From: Pseudarthrobacter sp.
GTDB taxonomy: Bacteria; Actinomycetota; Actinomycetes; Actinomycetales; Micrococcaceae
Direction of reading: 5' to 3'
Length of the DNA: 5,769 nt
NCBI GenBank assembly: GCA_013362385.1
Contig: JABFWC010000011.1
Span: 1 to 5,769, forward strand
Below the pieces are notes generated by a model that worked only from the letters and a program-made list of their open reading frames with translations, was not told the DNA's origin and did no database searches. The position numbers were made by a program, and so were the translations under genes. Positions 1-5,674 of this stretch are shown one piece after another; position 1 is the stretch's first letter, and the number at the start of each line of letters is the position of its first letter.

Positions 1-67
1 GGTGCTGCAGGGCGAACTGGTCAGGGACGACGAAGCAGGGCACGGAGAGGAGCGGCACCCATCATGA
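1..67 (+). CDS. C-terminal end of an unidentified protein (partial)
   Basis: Reading from base 2, the frame is open to a TGA at 65-67 and gives about 21 residues, beginning VLQGELVRDDE and ending in a charged stretch, EERHPS. The TGA overlaps the ATG of the next gene in the classic ATGA arrangement, which is typical of translationally coupled genes. Too little is visible to assign a family. In related genomes a small DUF3099 membrane protein can sit in this neighbourhood, and the hydrophilic acidic tail would not contradict that, but this is only a guess. A non-coding upstream region remains possible. Confidence 0.45.
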   Translation, partial: VLQGELVRDDEAGHGEERHPS

Positions 68-327
68 GCATCTTCGATTTCGCAGCGGGAACGGATATGG
101 CTTCCGAAGCCGGCGCAATCTGCTCACGCAAGGCCTGCCGGGCCCAGGCGTCCTGGCAGCTGCTCTGGAACAACCCGAAAATCCACGATCCGGAACGCCG
201 CAAGATTTGGCTGGCCTGCGCGGACCACCGGGACTGGCTCCAGGACTACCTCGAGACCCGCGGGCTGTGGAAGGAAACAGTTCCGCTCGAGGCCGAGGGC
301 GCAGGGCCCATGGAGCAGGACATCTGA
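64..327 (+). CDS. Small Cys/His (putative zinc-binding) actinobacterial protein
   Basis: An 87-residue soluble protein with no signal peptide or membrane segment. It carries C20-x4-C25 and, after a Trp-rich basic stretch (WQLLW at 31-35), C52-x2-H55 followed by RDWLQDYL. This spacing suggests a single structural metal site, probably zinc (inferred). The family occurs in actinobacteria and is often labelled 'acetone carboxylase' in databases. That label is not credible here, since a biotin-independent acetone carboxylase is a large multi-subunit enzyme. The ATG at 64 is preceded by GGAGAGGAG (43-51) and overlaps the upstream stop. Met12 is an alternative start that would keep the whole Cys/His core. 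Its stop abuts the SURF1 start directly, so the two are probably cotranscribed. Function unknown. Confidence 0.8.
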   Translation: MSIFDFAAGTDMASEAGAICSRKACRAQASWQLLWNNPKIHDPERRKIWLACADHRDWLQDYLETRGLWKETVPLEAEGAGPMEQDI

Positions 328-1200
328 ATGTACCGTTTCCTTTTCTCCAGCAAGTGGCTGGGCTATCTCCTGCTGGCTGCCATCTTTGCCACCGCGTGCG
401 TATTCCTGGGCCGCTGGCAGATGGACCGGCGTGCGGAGACGCTGGCTGAGATCAACCGCGTCGTCACCAACTACTCTGCGGCGCCGATTCCCTTCGCCCA
501 GGCCCGCGACCAGTTCACCCAGCTGGACCCCGCCAAGGAGTGGACCCAGGTGGAGCTGAAAGGCTCGTACGATGCTGCCGGGCAGCGCGTTGTCCGCAAC
601 CGTCCGCTGAACGGGCAGCCCGGCTATGAAGTGGTGGTCCCGTTCCGGCTGGCCACCGGCGAAACCGTCGTCATCGACCGGGGCTGGCTGCCGATCGGCA
701 ACAAGAACCCGGGCAGCCCAGACGCCGTGCCGGCACCCCCCTCGGGTGAGGTGACCGCCGTCGTCCGCCTGAAGCACGGGGAGCCGGAGCTGCAGCGCGG
801 GGCGCCGGAGGGGCAGCTCGCCTCCATCGACCTCCCCGCCTTTTCCGCGCAGCTGGGCTACCCCCTGCTGACCGGCGCCTACGGCCAGCTGGCCTCGGAA
901 ACGCCGCCCGCCGCCGAGATGCCCGTTGCCTTCCCCAAGCCGTCCACGGACGAAGGCACGCACCTGTCCTACTCGCTGCAGTGGTTCGCCTTCGGGGTGC
1001 TGATGTTCGTTGGCTTCGGGTACGCAGCCCGGCAGCAGGCGCGCAACGCGGCCATTGACGCCGAGGACGACGAGGCGGCTCCGGACGGGACCCTGCACGC
1101 GGCCGTGGCCACCCGCCGTCGGACGCCTGCGCCGCGGAAGCGGAAAAAGGCGACGGCCGAAGAAGAGGAAGACACCCTCCTGGACGCGCAGGGGTACTGA
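328..1200 (+). CDS. SURF1 family cytochrome c oxidase assembly protein
   Basis: A 290-residue membrane protein with the SURF1 layout. TM1 lies at about 9-27 and runs into the hallmark LGRWQMDRR (27-35). An extracytoplasmic domain follows with VVRNRPLNGQPGYEVVVPF (88-106) and VIDRGW (115-120). TM2 lies at about 216-234, preceded by HLSYSLQWFAF (212-222). SURF1 proteins help insert haem a into subunit I of aa3-type oxidases, so the likely role is respiratory oxidase biogenesis at the cytoplasmic membrane (family knowledge). AGGA at 317-320 gives a 7-nt spacing to the ATG, which follows the previous stop with no gap. The cytoplasmic tail after TM2 (about 235-290) is unusual low-complexity sequence: an acidic patch, then RRRTPAPRKRKK, then EEEEDT. 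It lies outside the conserved domain. Confidence 0.93.
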   Translation: MYRFLFSSKWLGYLLLAAIFATACVFLGRWQMDRRAETLAEINRVVTNYSAAPIPFAQARDQFTQLDPAKEWTQVELKGSYDAAGQRVVRNRPLNGQPGYEVVVPFRLATGETVVIDRGWLPIGNKNPGSPDAVPAPPSGEVTAVVRLKHGEPELQRGAPEGQLASIDLPAFSAQLGYPLLTGAYGQLASETPPAAEMPVAFPKPSTDEGTHLSYSLQWFAFGVLMFVGFGYAARQQARNAAIDAEDDEAAPDGTLHAAVATRRRTPAPRKRKKATAEEEEDTLLDAQGY

Positions 1201-1203
1201 ACC

Positions 1204-1680
1204 ATGGCGGATTACGACGGCGGCCCGGTCGCCCTGGTGCGGTCGGCCCTGGTCGCCGCCGGGGTAGGCGACACGGTGCGGACCTTCCCTGCAGGGGTCC
1301 CCACGGCGGCCGCGGCAGCCGAGGCGCTGGAGTGCGAGCTGGCGGCGATCACCAACAGCCTCATCTTCGACGTTGGCGGCGAGCCCCTGCTGATCCTGGC
1401 CAGCGGCGCCGCACGGGTGGACACAAAGCTGGTGGCTGAGCAGTTGGGTGAAGGCCGAATCCGCCGGGCCTCCCCCGAGTTCGTCTTGCGGCACTCCGGC
1501 CAACACGTAGGTGGAGTGGCCCCCGTTGGCCATCCCGAAAAGATCAGGACCCTCCTGGACAACTCGCTCCAGAAGCACGATCTCCTCTGGGCGGGAGCAG
1601 GCGACCACAACTCCATGTTCAGCATCACCTACACAGAGCTGCGAAGAATTACGGACGCGACGGAACTAACCGTCCGCTAA
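1204..1680 (+). CDS. YbaK/EbsC (INS-like) aminoacyl-tRNA deacylase family protein
   Basis: A 158-residue cytoplasmic protein spanning a complete YbaK/EbsC domain. Visible blocks are ITNSLIFD (49-56), LLILASGAARVDT (62-74), RRASPEFVLRHSGQ (87-100), the signature HVGGVAPVGH (101-110) and a C-terminal AGAGDHNSMFSI segment (130-141). Family members hydrolyse mischarged tRNAs such as Cys-tRNA(Pro) or Ala-tRNA(Pro), free-standing in trans to the synthetase. The substrate here cannot be read from sequence. Asn51 sits where E. coli YbaK has its conserved Lys46 (VYKTLLV), so this belongs to an 'NSLxF' subgroup whose activity is less certain. The start is the ATG 3 nt after the SURF1 stop, with AGGGG (1190-1194) 9 nt upstream. 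It is the last gene of the + operon, facing a convergent ABC-F gene. Confidence 0.88.
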   Translation: MADYDGGPVALVRSALVAAGVGDTVRTFPAGVPTAAAAAEALECELAAITNSLIFDVGGEPLLILASGAARVDTKLVAEQLGEGRIRRASPEFVLRHSGQHVGGVAPVGHPEKIRTLLDNSLQKHDLLWAGAGDHNSMFSITYTELRRITDATELTVR

Positions 1681-1698
1681 CACGTCCGAAGGTGCCAG

Positions 1699-1730
1699 AC
1701 CCGCACGTCCCAGTGGCCGGGTGATTTGTG
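1699..1730 (+). terminator. Candidate intrinsic terminator of the + operon
   Basis: Eighteen bases after the deacylase stop, ACCCG (1699-1703) pairs with CGGGT (1718-1722). CAC (1704-1706) pairs with GTG (1713-1715) inside it, with a 2-nt bulge (1716-1717) and the 6-nt loop GTCCCA. GATTTGTGT follows immediately and provides a short T-rich tail. Position, stem and tail fit a modest Rho-independent terminator; the tail is weak, as is common in actinobacteria. Confidence 0.45.
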
Positions 1731-1763
1731 TAGCTTGCGTCAGAGGCTGGGCCCACGCGTCAG

Positions 1764-1822
1764 GGTTCCTTGGCCGAGCTTGCGAGGCTAGGGAGACGGC
1801 GGGGAGGAACGAGCCAGCAAGC
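1764..1822. repeat. Structured GC-rich intergenic element with alternative hairpins
   Basis: Several pairings overlap here. TTCCTTGGCC (1766-1775) pairs with GGCTAGGGAG (1786-1795) around the loop GAGCTTGCGA, using three G-U pairs that would only form in + strand RNA. GTTCCT (1765-1770) also matches AGGAAC (1805-1810). GCTTGC...GGCT (1778-1789) matches AGCC...GCAAGC (1812-1822). These are mutually exclusive folds. No coding signal is visible. It may be a dispersed intergenic repeat of the host or extra termination structure between convergent genes; the sequence alone does not decide. Confidence 0.35.
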
Positions 1823-1836
1823 GGCAAATTACGCGG

Positions 1837-1861
1837 CCGGTGGTGCGAACGCAACCACCGG
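1837..1861 (-). terminator. Candidate terminator hairpin of the ABC-F gene
   Basis: A perfect 8-bp GC-rich stem, CCGGTGGT (1837-1844) with ACCACCGG (1854-1861), closes a 9-nt loop in which GC/GC may add two more pairs. It begins 14 nt past the minus-strand stop codon (1878-1876), the expected place for a terminator. On the minus strand the following bases include only a short AATTT, so the T-tract is poor. The arm CCACCGG also resembles palindromic repeats common in Arthrobacter intergenic DNA, an alternative reading. Confidence 0.5.
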
Positions 1862-1875
1862 AGGCGGGAGGCGAA

Positions 1876-3474
1876 CTACGCCAGGGTGATCAGGTCCAGG
1901 TAGTCCTCGTTCCACAAATCCTCGACCCCGTCAGGCAGCAGTACGACGCGTTCGGGGTTGAGGGCCTCAACAGCCCCTTCGTCGTGGCTGACCAGGACGA
2001 CGGCGCCGGTGTAGTTGCGCAGTGCGCCCAGGATCTCGGCACGGCTGGCGGGGTCGAGGTTGTTGGTGGGTTCGTCCAGGAGGAGGACGTTCGCGCTGGA
2101 AGCCACGATGGTGGCGAGGGCCAGCCGGGTCTTCTCACCGCCGGACAGCACGCCGGCGGGCTTGTCGACGTCGTCCCCGGAAAAGAGGAACGAGCCCAGG
2201 ATGCCCCGCACCTCCGCGTCCTTCATGTCCGGCGCGGCGGAGCGCATGTTCTCCAGGACGGTGCGGTCGTGGTCCAGGGTTTCGTGTTCCTGGGCGTAGT
2301 AGCCCACCTTGAGGCCGTGCCCGGGCACTATGCCGCCGGTGTCGGGCCGGTCCACGCCCGCAAGCATCCGCAGCAGGGTGGTCTTGCCTGCACCGTTGAG
2401 GCCCAGGATGACCACCTTGGATCCGCGGTCGATGGCGAGGTCGACGTCGGTGAAGATCTCCAGCGAGCCGTAGGACTTGCTCAGGCCTTCGGCCATCAGC
2501 GGGGTCTTGCCGCAGGGTGACGGGTCCGGGAACCGCAAGGCGGCGACGCGGTCCTGCTCACGGACTGCCTCGAGGCCGCTGAGCAGCCGCTCGGCACGCT
2601 TGGCCATGTTCTGGGCTGCGACGGCCTTGGTGGCCTTGGCCCGCATCTTGTTGGCCTGGTCCATCAGGACCTGCGCCTTCTTTTCGGCATTGGCGCGCTC
2701 ACGCTTGCGGGCCCGCTCATCGGTTTCGCGCTGCTGCAGGTAGCGCTTCCAGCCCATGTTGTAGATATCGATCTGGGCCCGGTTGGCATCCAGGTGGTAG
2801 ACCTTGTTGACGGTGGCTTCGAGCAGTTCGACGTCGTGGCTGATGACGATCAGGCCGCCCTGGTGGCTCTTGAGGAAGTCCCGTAGCCAGGAAATCGAGT
2901 CGGCGTCGAGGTGGTTGGTGGGTTCGTCGAGGAGCATCGTTTCCGCGCCCGAGTACAGGATGCGGGCGAGCTCCACACGGCGCCGCTGGCCGCCGGACAG
3001 CGTCTTCAGCGGCTGGTTGAGGATGCGCTCGGGCAGGGCGAGGTTGGACGAGATCGCAGCCGCCTCGGCTTCGGCAGCGTACCCGCCGCCGGACAGGAAC
3101 TCGGTCTCCAGCCGGTCGTACCGCGCCATAGCCTTGCGCTGAACCTCCGGATCCTCGCTGGCCATCTCAGACTGCGTCTTCCGGAGCTTGCCGACGACGA
3201 CGTCCAGGCCGCGTGCGGACAGGATCCTGTCGCGTGCCAACTGTTCCATGTCCGGGGTGCGGGGGTCCTGGGGCAGGTACCCGATTTCGCCGCTGCGGGT
3301 TACCTTTCCGCCTGCCGGCAGCCCCTCTCCGGCCAGGACCCGGGTAAGCGTGGTCTTGCCGGCACCGTTGCGGCCCACCAGCCCGATCTTGTCGCCCTTG
3401 TCGATGCGGAAGCTCACCTGGTCCATCAGGAGCCGGGCGCCGGCGCGCAGTTCAAGTTCCTGGACAGTAATCAC
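1876..3474 (-). CDS. ABC-F family ATPase (ribosome-associated, duplicated ABC domains)
   Basis: A 532-residue soluble protein with two ABC domains and no membrane segments, the mark of ABC-F translation factors rather than transporters. Domain 1: Walker A GRNGAGKTT (34-42), Q69, LSGGQ (159-163), Walker B LLDEP with catalytic E184, H213. Linker: a highly charged helical stretch (about 240-305) rich in Arg, Lys, Glu and Ala, matching the P-site tRNA interaction motif region. Domain 2: GLNGAGKTT (358-366), Q395, LSGGE (443-447), LLLDEP with E468, H497. All catalytic residues are intact and there is no long C-terminal extension. Family members bind the ribosomal E site to relieve stalling or protect against antibiotics; which applies here cannot be told. 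The start is GTG (3474-3472), as an in-frame TGA lies six codons upstream. AAAGG 11 nt upstream is a weak ribosome site, and the GTG overlaps the TGA of a possible leader ORF. Confidence 0.95.
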   Translation of the reverse strand: MITVQELELRAGARLLMDQVSFRIDKGDKIGLVGRNGAGKTTLTRVLAGEGLPAGGKVTRSGEIGYLPQDPRTPDMEQLARDRILSARGLDVVVGKLRKTQSEMASEDPEVQRKAMARYDRLETEFLSGGGYAAEAEAAAISSNLALPERILNQPLKTLSGGQRRRVELARILYSGAETMLLDEPTNHLDADSISWLRDFLKSHQGGLIVISHDVELLEATVNKVYHLDANRAQIDIYNMGWKRYLQQRETDERARKRERANAEKKAQVLMDQANKMRAKATKAVAAQNMAKRAERLLSGLEAVREQDRVAALRFPDPSPCGKTPLMAEGLSKSYGSLEIFTDVDLAIDRGSKVVILGLNGAGKTTLLRMLAGVDRPDTGGIVPGHGLKVGYYAQEHETLDHDRTVLENMRSAAPDMKDAEVRGILGSFLFSGDDVDKPAGVLSGGEKTRLALATIVASSANVLLLDEPTNNLDPASRAEILGALRNYTGAVVLVSHDEGAVEALNPERVVLLPDGVEDLWNEDYLDLITLA

Positions 3475-3533
3475 AGCAGGTAGAGCCTTTCACAGCAGGG
3501 GTGGGCACGCATCCGGCGAAGAGCCAGGGGCAT
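3471..3533 (-). CDS. Possible leader peptide (uORF) overlapping the ABC-F start
   Basis: On the minus strand an ATG at 3533-3531 opens 20 codons ending RAHPCCERLYLL. The TGA (3473-3471) shares bases with the ABC-F GTG start, a GTGA overlap. A shorter 13-codon form starts at the internal ATG (3512-3510). Both lie downstream of the TAGACT -10 candidate at 3571-3566, so a transcript from there would contain them. Neither ATG has a clear Shine-Dalgarno. The frame is open well upstream of the ATG, so openness alone proves little in such GC-rich DNA. The support is the exact stop/start overlap, the tandem Cys codons (TGC TGT), and the known use of leader ORFs by ABC-F genes (family knowledge). Confidence 0.4.
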   Translation of the reverse strand: MPLALRRMRAHPCCERLYLL

Positions 3534-3565
3534 GGGCGGCAATGGACGCCAGAACGGCCCACCCA

Positions 3566-3571
3566 AGTCTA
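3566..3571 (-). promoter_or_regulatory. Candidate -10 element for the ABC-F gene
   Basis: The minus strand reads TAGACT, matching the actinobacterial TANNNT -10 consensus. No convincing TTGACA lies 16-18 bp upstream. A start about 7 nt downstream would give a leader of roughly 85 nt containing the 20-codon ORF. The rest of the 267-bp divergent region (3475-3741) holds GC-rich inverted repeats of 7-8 bp but no other gene I can support. Confidence 0.35.
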
Positions 3572-3741
3572 CCGTCCCGCCGTCGGCCCTGCTGCTGACG
3601 CCAAACCGGGGCACTTCGACACGGAAACGCCGGGGACCGACGGCCGCGGACCTCCTTTGGCGCCTCAATGTGCCCCGCGACGGCAGACGCTGAGGGCTTA
3701 ACTGTCCCCAGGGGCAGCCGGGGTACGGCGAGAATGGAGCC

Positions 3742-4806
3742 ATGGAATTCGACCGCCTGCTGCAGATCCGGCGCATTTACGCGCAGCAGGCTGCCCTGGA
3801 GCTTCCCCGGGGCAGGGAGATCGTCGAACGCTGGCCCGACGCCGACGTCGTCCTCGTCGACAACCACTGGAACATCCCGGAGGTTCACGGCGACGAGACG
3901 AACGTGCCCCGCTGGTCCCGGATCAAGACCGAAGCACTGGTCCTGGGCGTCAAGAAGGCCCTGACCGTCAAGCCCAACGGCCGTTCCGCGGACTTCATCG
4001 CCCCGTCGACGGCGAACGGCTGCGCCATGGCCTGCGCCTACTGCTACGTTCCCCGCCACAAGGGCTACAGCAATCCGGTCACGGTGTTCGCGAACATCGA
4101 CCAGATTGCCGGCGCGGTGGAGCGGCATGCCACGCGCCAGGGCCTGAAACTGGAACCCAACCAGTGCGACCCCGGGCTCTGGGTGTACGACATCGGCGAA
4201 AACAGTGATTGCTCCGTCGATGCGCTCATCAGCGACAACGTGGAGGACCTGGTGACGCTTTTCCGGGACCTGCCCACCGCCAAACTGTCGTTCGCCACCA
4301 AATTCGTCAACCCGGCAATGCTGGCCTGGGACCATGGCGGACACACGAGGATCCGGTTTTCGCTCATGCCCGCGCACCTGGCGAAATCCGTCGATGTCAG
4401 GACCTCGCCGGTGTCCGAACGCATGGCGGCCATCAACGACTTTGTTGACGCCGGATACGAGGTGCATGTGAACTTCTCCCCCGTCATCGTCACCGACACC
4501 TGGCTTCGCGATTGGGCGGAACTGCTGCGCGAACTCGACGCGACCCTGACCGCCGCAGCCAAGGCCCACCTCGCTGCGGAAATCATCTTCCTCACCCACA
4601 ACGAGCGGCTGCATGAAGTCAACCTTGGCTGGCACCCCCAGGCCGAACGCGTCCTGTGGCGCCCGGACCTGCAGGAAGCAAAGCTGTCCTCCAACGGCTT
4701 CACCAACGTCCGCTACCGTTCCGGAACCAAGGCACGGTACATCCGGCAGTTCACCGGCCTGGTCGGCGAAATCGCGCCGTACTGCCGTATCCGCTACGCG
4801 TTCTGA
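3742..4806 (+). CDS. Spore photoproduct lyase family radical SAM protein
   Basis: A 354-residue protein, close to the length of Bacillus SplB (about 340). The radical SAM cluster motif CAMACAYC gives C94-x3-C98-x2-C101, with Y100 and Y102 as in SPL. Further SPL-like blocks are VFANIDQI (115-122), YDIGENSD (149-156), LSFATKFVN (182-190, K187 matching the SAM-site Lys), HTRIRFSLMP (201-210), DAGYEVHVNFSPVI (236-249) and a C-terminal YRSGTKARYIRQF. Classical SPL repairs 5-thyminyl-5,6-dihydrothymine in DNA by H abstraction, with a Cys (C140 in Geobacillus) as H donor. Recalled alignment puts E153 there, so the reaction may differ. ATG 3742 is the first start after an in-frame TGA at 3691. GGAG lies only 2 nt upstream, so a leaderless start is possible, with a weak -10-like GAGAAT (3730-3735). 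These hosts are not known to sporulate. Family confident; substrate open. Confidence 0.88.
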   Translation: MEFDRLLQIRRIYAQQAALELPRGREIVERWPDADVVLVDNHWNIPEVHGDETNVPRWSRIKTEALVLGVKKALTVKPNGRSADFIAPSTANGCAMACAYCYVPRHKGYSNPVTVFANIDQIAGAVERHATRQGLKLEPNQCDPGLWVYDIGENSDCSVDALISDNVEDLVTLFRDLPTAKLSFATKFVNPAMLAWDHGGHTRIRFSLMPAHLAKSVDVRTSPVSERMAAINDFVDAGYEVHVNFSPVIVTDTWLRDWAELLRELDATLTAAAKAHLAAEIIFLTHNERLHEVNLGWHPQAERVLWRPDLQEAKLSSNGFTNVRYRSGTKARYIRQFTGLVGEIAPYCRIRYAF

Positions 4807-4810
4807 GGCT

Positions 4811-4816
4811 TAAACT
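4811..4816 (+). promoter_or_regulatory. Candidate -10 element giving a near-leaderless lipoprotein mRNA
   Basis: TAAACT matches TANNNT and ends 9 nt before the ATG at 4826. Transcription would begin within about 3 nt of the start codon. The gap has no purine-rich ribosome site, which fits leaderless translation, common in actinobacteria. No good -35 is visible. If real, the lipoprotein gene can be expressed independently of the radical SAM gene just upstream. Confidence 0.4.
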
Positions 4817-4825
4817 GGGCAGATC

Positions 4826-5659
4826 ATGACTGGCGCTCGTTCCCGCCTCCTGGCTTGGTCCGCCATCCTGGCCGGCCTTGTATCGGGCTGTACGCCCGCG
4901 GTCAGCGTGGACGAGGCTGCCACGGTTGCACCGGCCACCTCCTCCACGGCCGCGGCGGTCGGCACCGGCGCCACGCCCTCGCCGCCGGCCGCGCCGTCGC
5001 CAAGCCCCTCCGCCCTTCCCGCGCAGACGCCCGCACCCACGCCGCCTCCGGCTCCGCAGCCCTTTGCCGTCAACCTCTACCAGGAGGGCGATTTCGTCCC
5101 GCAATACACGTTTGACTGGTGCGTGGCGGCGAGTATCCAGATGGCGCACAACCTTCTCGACGCCACCGGGACGGCCACCTGGTCCGACCCAGCCCAGCAG
5201 GGCGACCTCTGGCAGCGGGCCCGCGCACGTTCATCCGACTCCTTCAACGGCGCCAACCCGTATGGCTGGGCGGAAGTGCTGGCCCAGTCCGGGATGGGAC
5301 CCTATGGGCTTGTCAGCGTCGCGGACTACGGCAGCGCGCTGCGCACAGCCGCCCGCGCCCTCACGGACACGGGCAGGCCGGTGGGCCTGGTGATGTGGAG
5401 CGGCCGCCACGCCTGGGTGATGAGCGGCTTCGAATCGATTGGCGATCCCCGCCAGTTCGAGGACTATTCCATAACCGGCATCCACGTCCTGGATCCGCTC
5501 TACCCCTACGGCAGCGAACAGTGGGGCCCCTCGCCCCCGCCCAACAGCCTGCTGAGCCCCGGGCAGCTCGCCACCCAGTTCGTCGTACGTGAGCCCCGGC
5601 GGTGGAGCAGCAACCTGCCCGCCGGCTACCTGCTGGTGCTGCCGCTCGGCGGCGGCTGA
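4826..5659 (+). CDS. Secreted lipoprotein with C39/papain-like cysteine peptidase domain
   Basis: A 277-residue protein. An N-terminal signal peptide (basic GARSR, then a hydrophobic run at 8-20) ends in the lipobox VSGC with lipidated C22. A Pro/Ala/Ser/Thr-rich tether (about 30-79, many PSP and PAP repeats) follows. The folded domain starts near FAVNLYQEGDF and contains Q93-x5-C99 in QYTFDWC, the same Gln-to-Cys spacing as papain Q19/C25, then H195 in GRHAWVMSGF and D223 in HVLDPLYP. Order and context match C39-like/papain-fold peptidases (inferred catalytic triad). It should be anchored outside the cytoplasmic membrane. The substrate is unknown, and a non-proteolytic role (amidase, transglutaminase-like or inactive) is possible. 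It begins 19 nt after the radical SAM stop, with no ribosome site but a TAAACT -10 candidate. Terminator-like hairpin downstream. Confidence 0.78.
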   Translation: MTGARSRLLAWSAILAGLVSGCTPAVSVDEAATVAPATSSTAAAVGTGATPSPPAAPSPSPSALPAQTPAPTPPPAPQPFAVNLYQEGDFVPQYTFDWCVAASIQMAHNLLDATGTATWSDPAQQGDLWQRARARSSDSFNGANPYGWAEVLAQSGMGPYGLVSVADYGSALRTAARALTDTGRPVGLVMWSGRHAWVMSGFESIGDPRQFEDYSITGIHVLDPLYPYGSEQWGPSPPPNSLLSPGQLATQFVVREPRRWSSNLPAGYLLVLPLGGG

Positions 5660-5674
5660 GCCGTCCGCACCGCA

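Noticed and set aside
124..1608. A 494-codon open frame on the minus strand across the first three genes
   Set aside because: It lies antisense to genes with clear family motifs (SURF1, YbaK) and its product is Gly/Arg/Gln-rich with no recognisable domain. Long antisense frames are expected at this GC content.
1652..1676. CGGACG / CGTCCG stem overlapping the end of the deacylase gene
   Set aside because: Only 6 bp with a 13-nt loop, inside coding sequence. The hairpin at 1699-1722 is better placed as the terminator.
1840..2520. A 226-codon + strand frame opposite the ABC-F gene
   Set aside because: It mirrors the second ABC domain on the other strand. The Walker and signature motifs are read on the minus strand, and the + product has no domain.
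3607..3677. Inverted repeat CGGGGCAC / GTGCCCCG and a second pair, GCCGTCGG / CCGACGGC (3579-3586, 3637-3644)
   Set aside because: 8-bp GC matches separated by about 50 nt are likely by chance in a 267-bp GC-rich region, and there is no supporting position or tail.
3702..3717. Palindrome-like CTGTCCCCAGGGGCAG upstream of the radical SAM gene
   Set aside because: Imperfect, with a single-base centre and made mainly of C and G runs. No second copy or known operator match to support it.
3475..3741. LexA/SOS box search, since an SPL-like gene could be DNA-damage inducible
   Set aside because: No GAAC-N4-GTTC type site is visible in the divergent region.
3490..4635. A 381-codon minus-strand frame opposite the radical SAM gene
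   Set aside because: The + strand carries the CX3CX2C motif and other SPL blocks. The antisense product is low-complexity.
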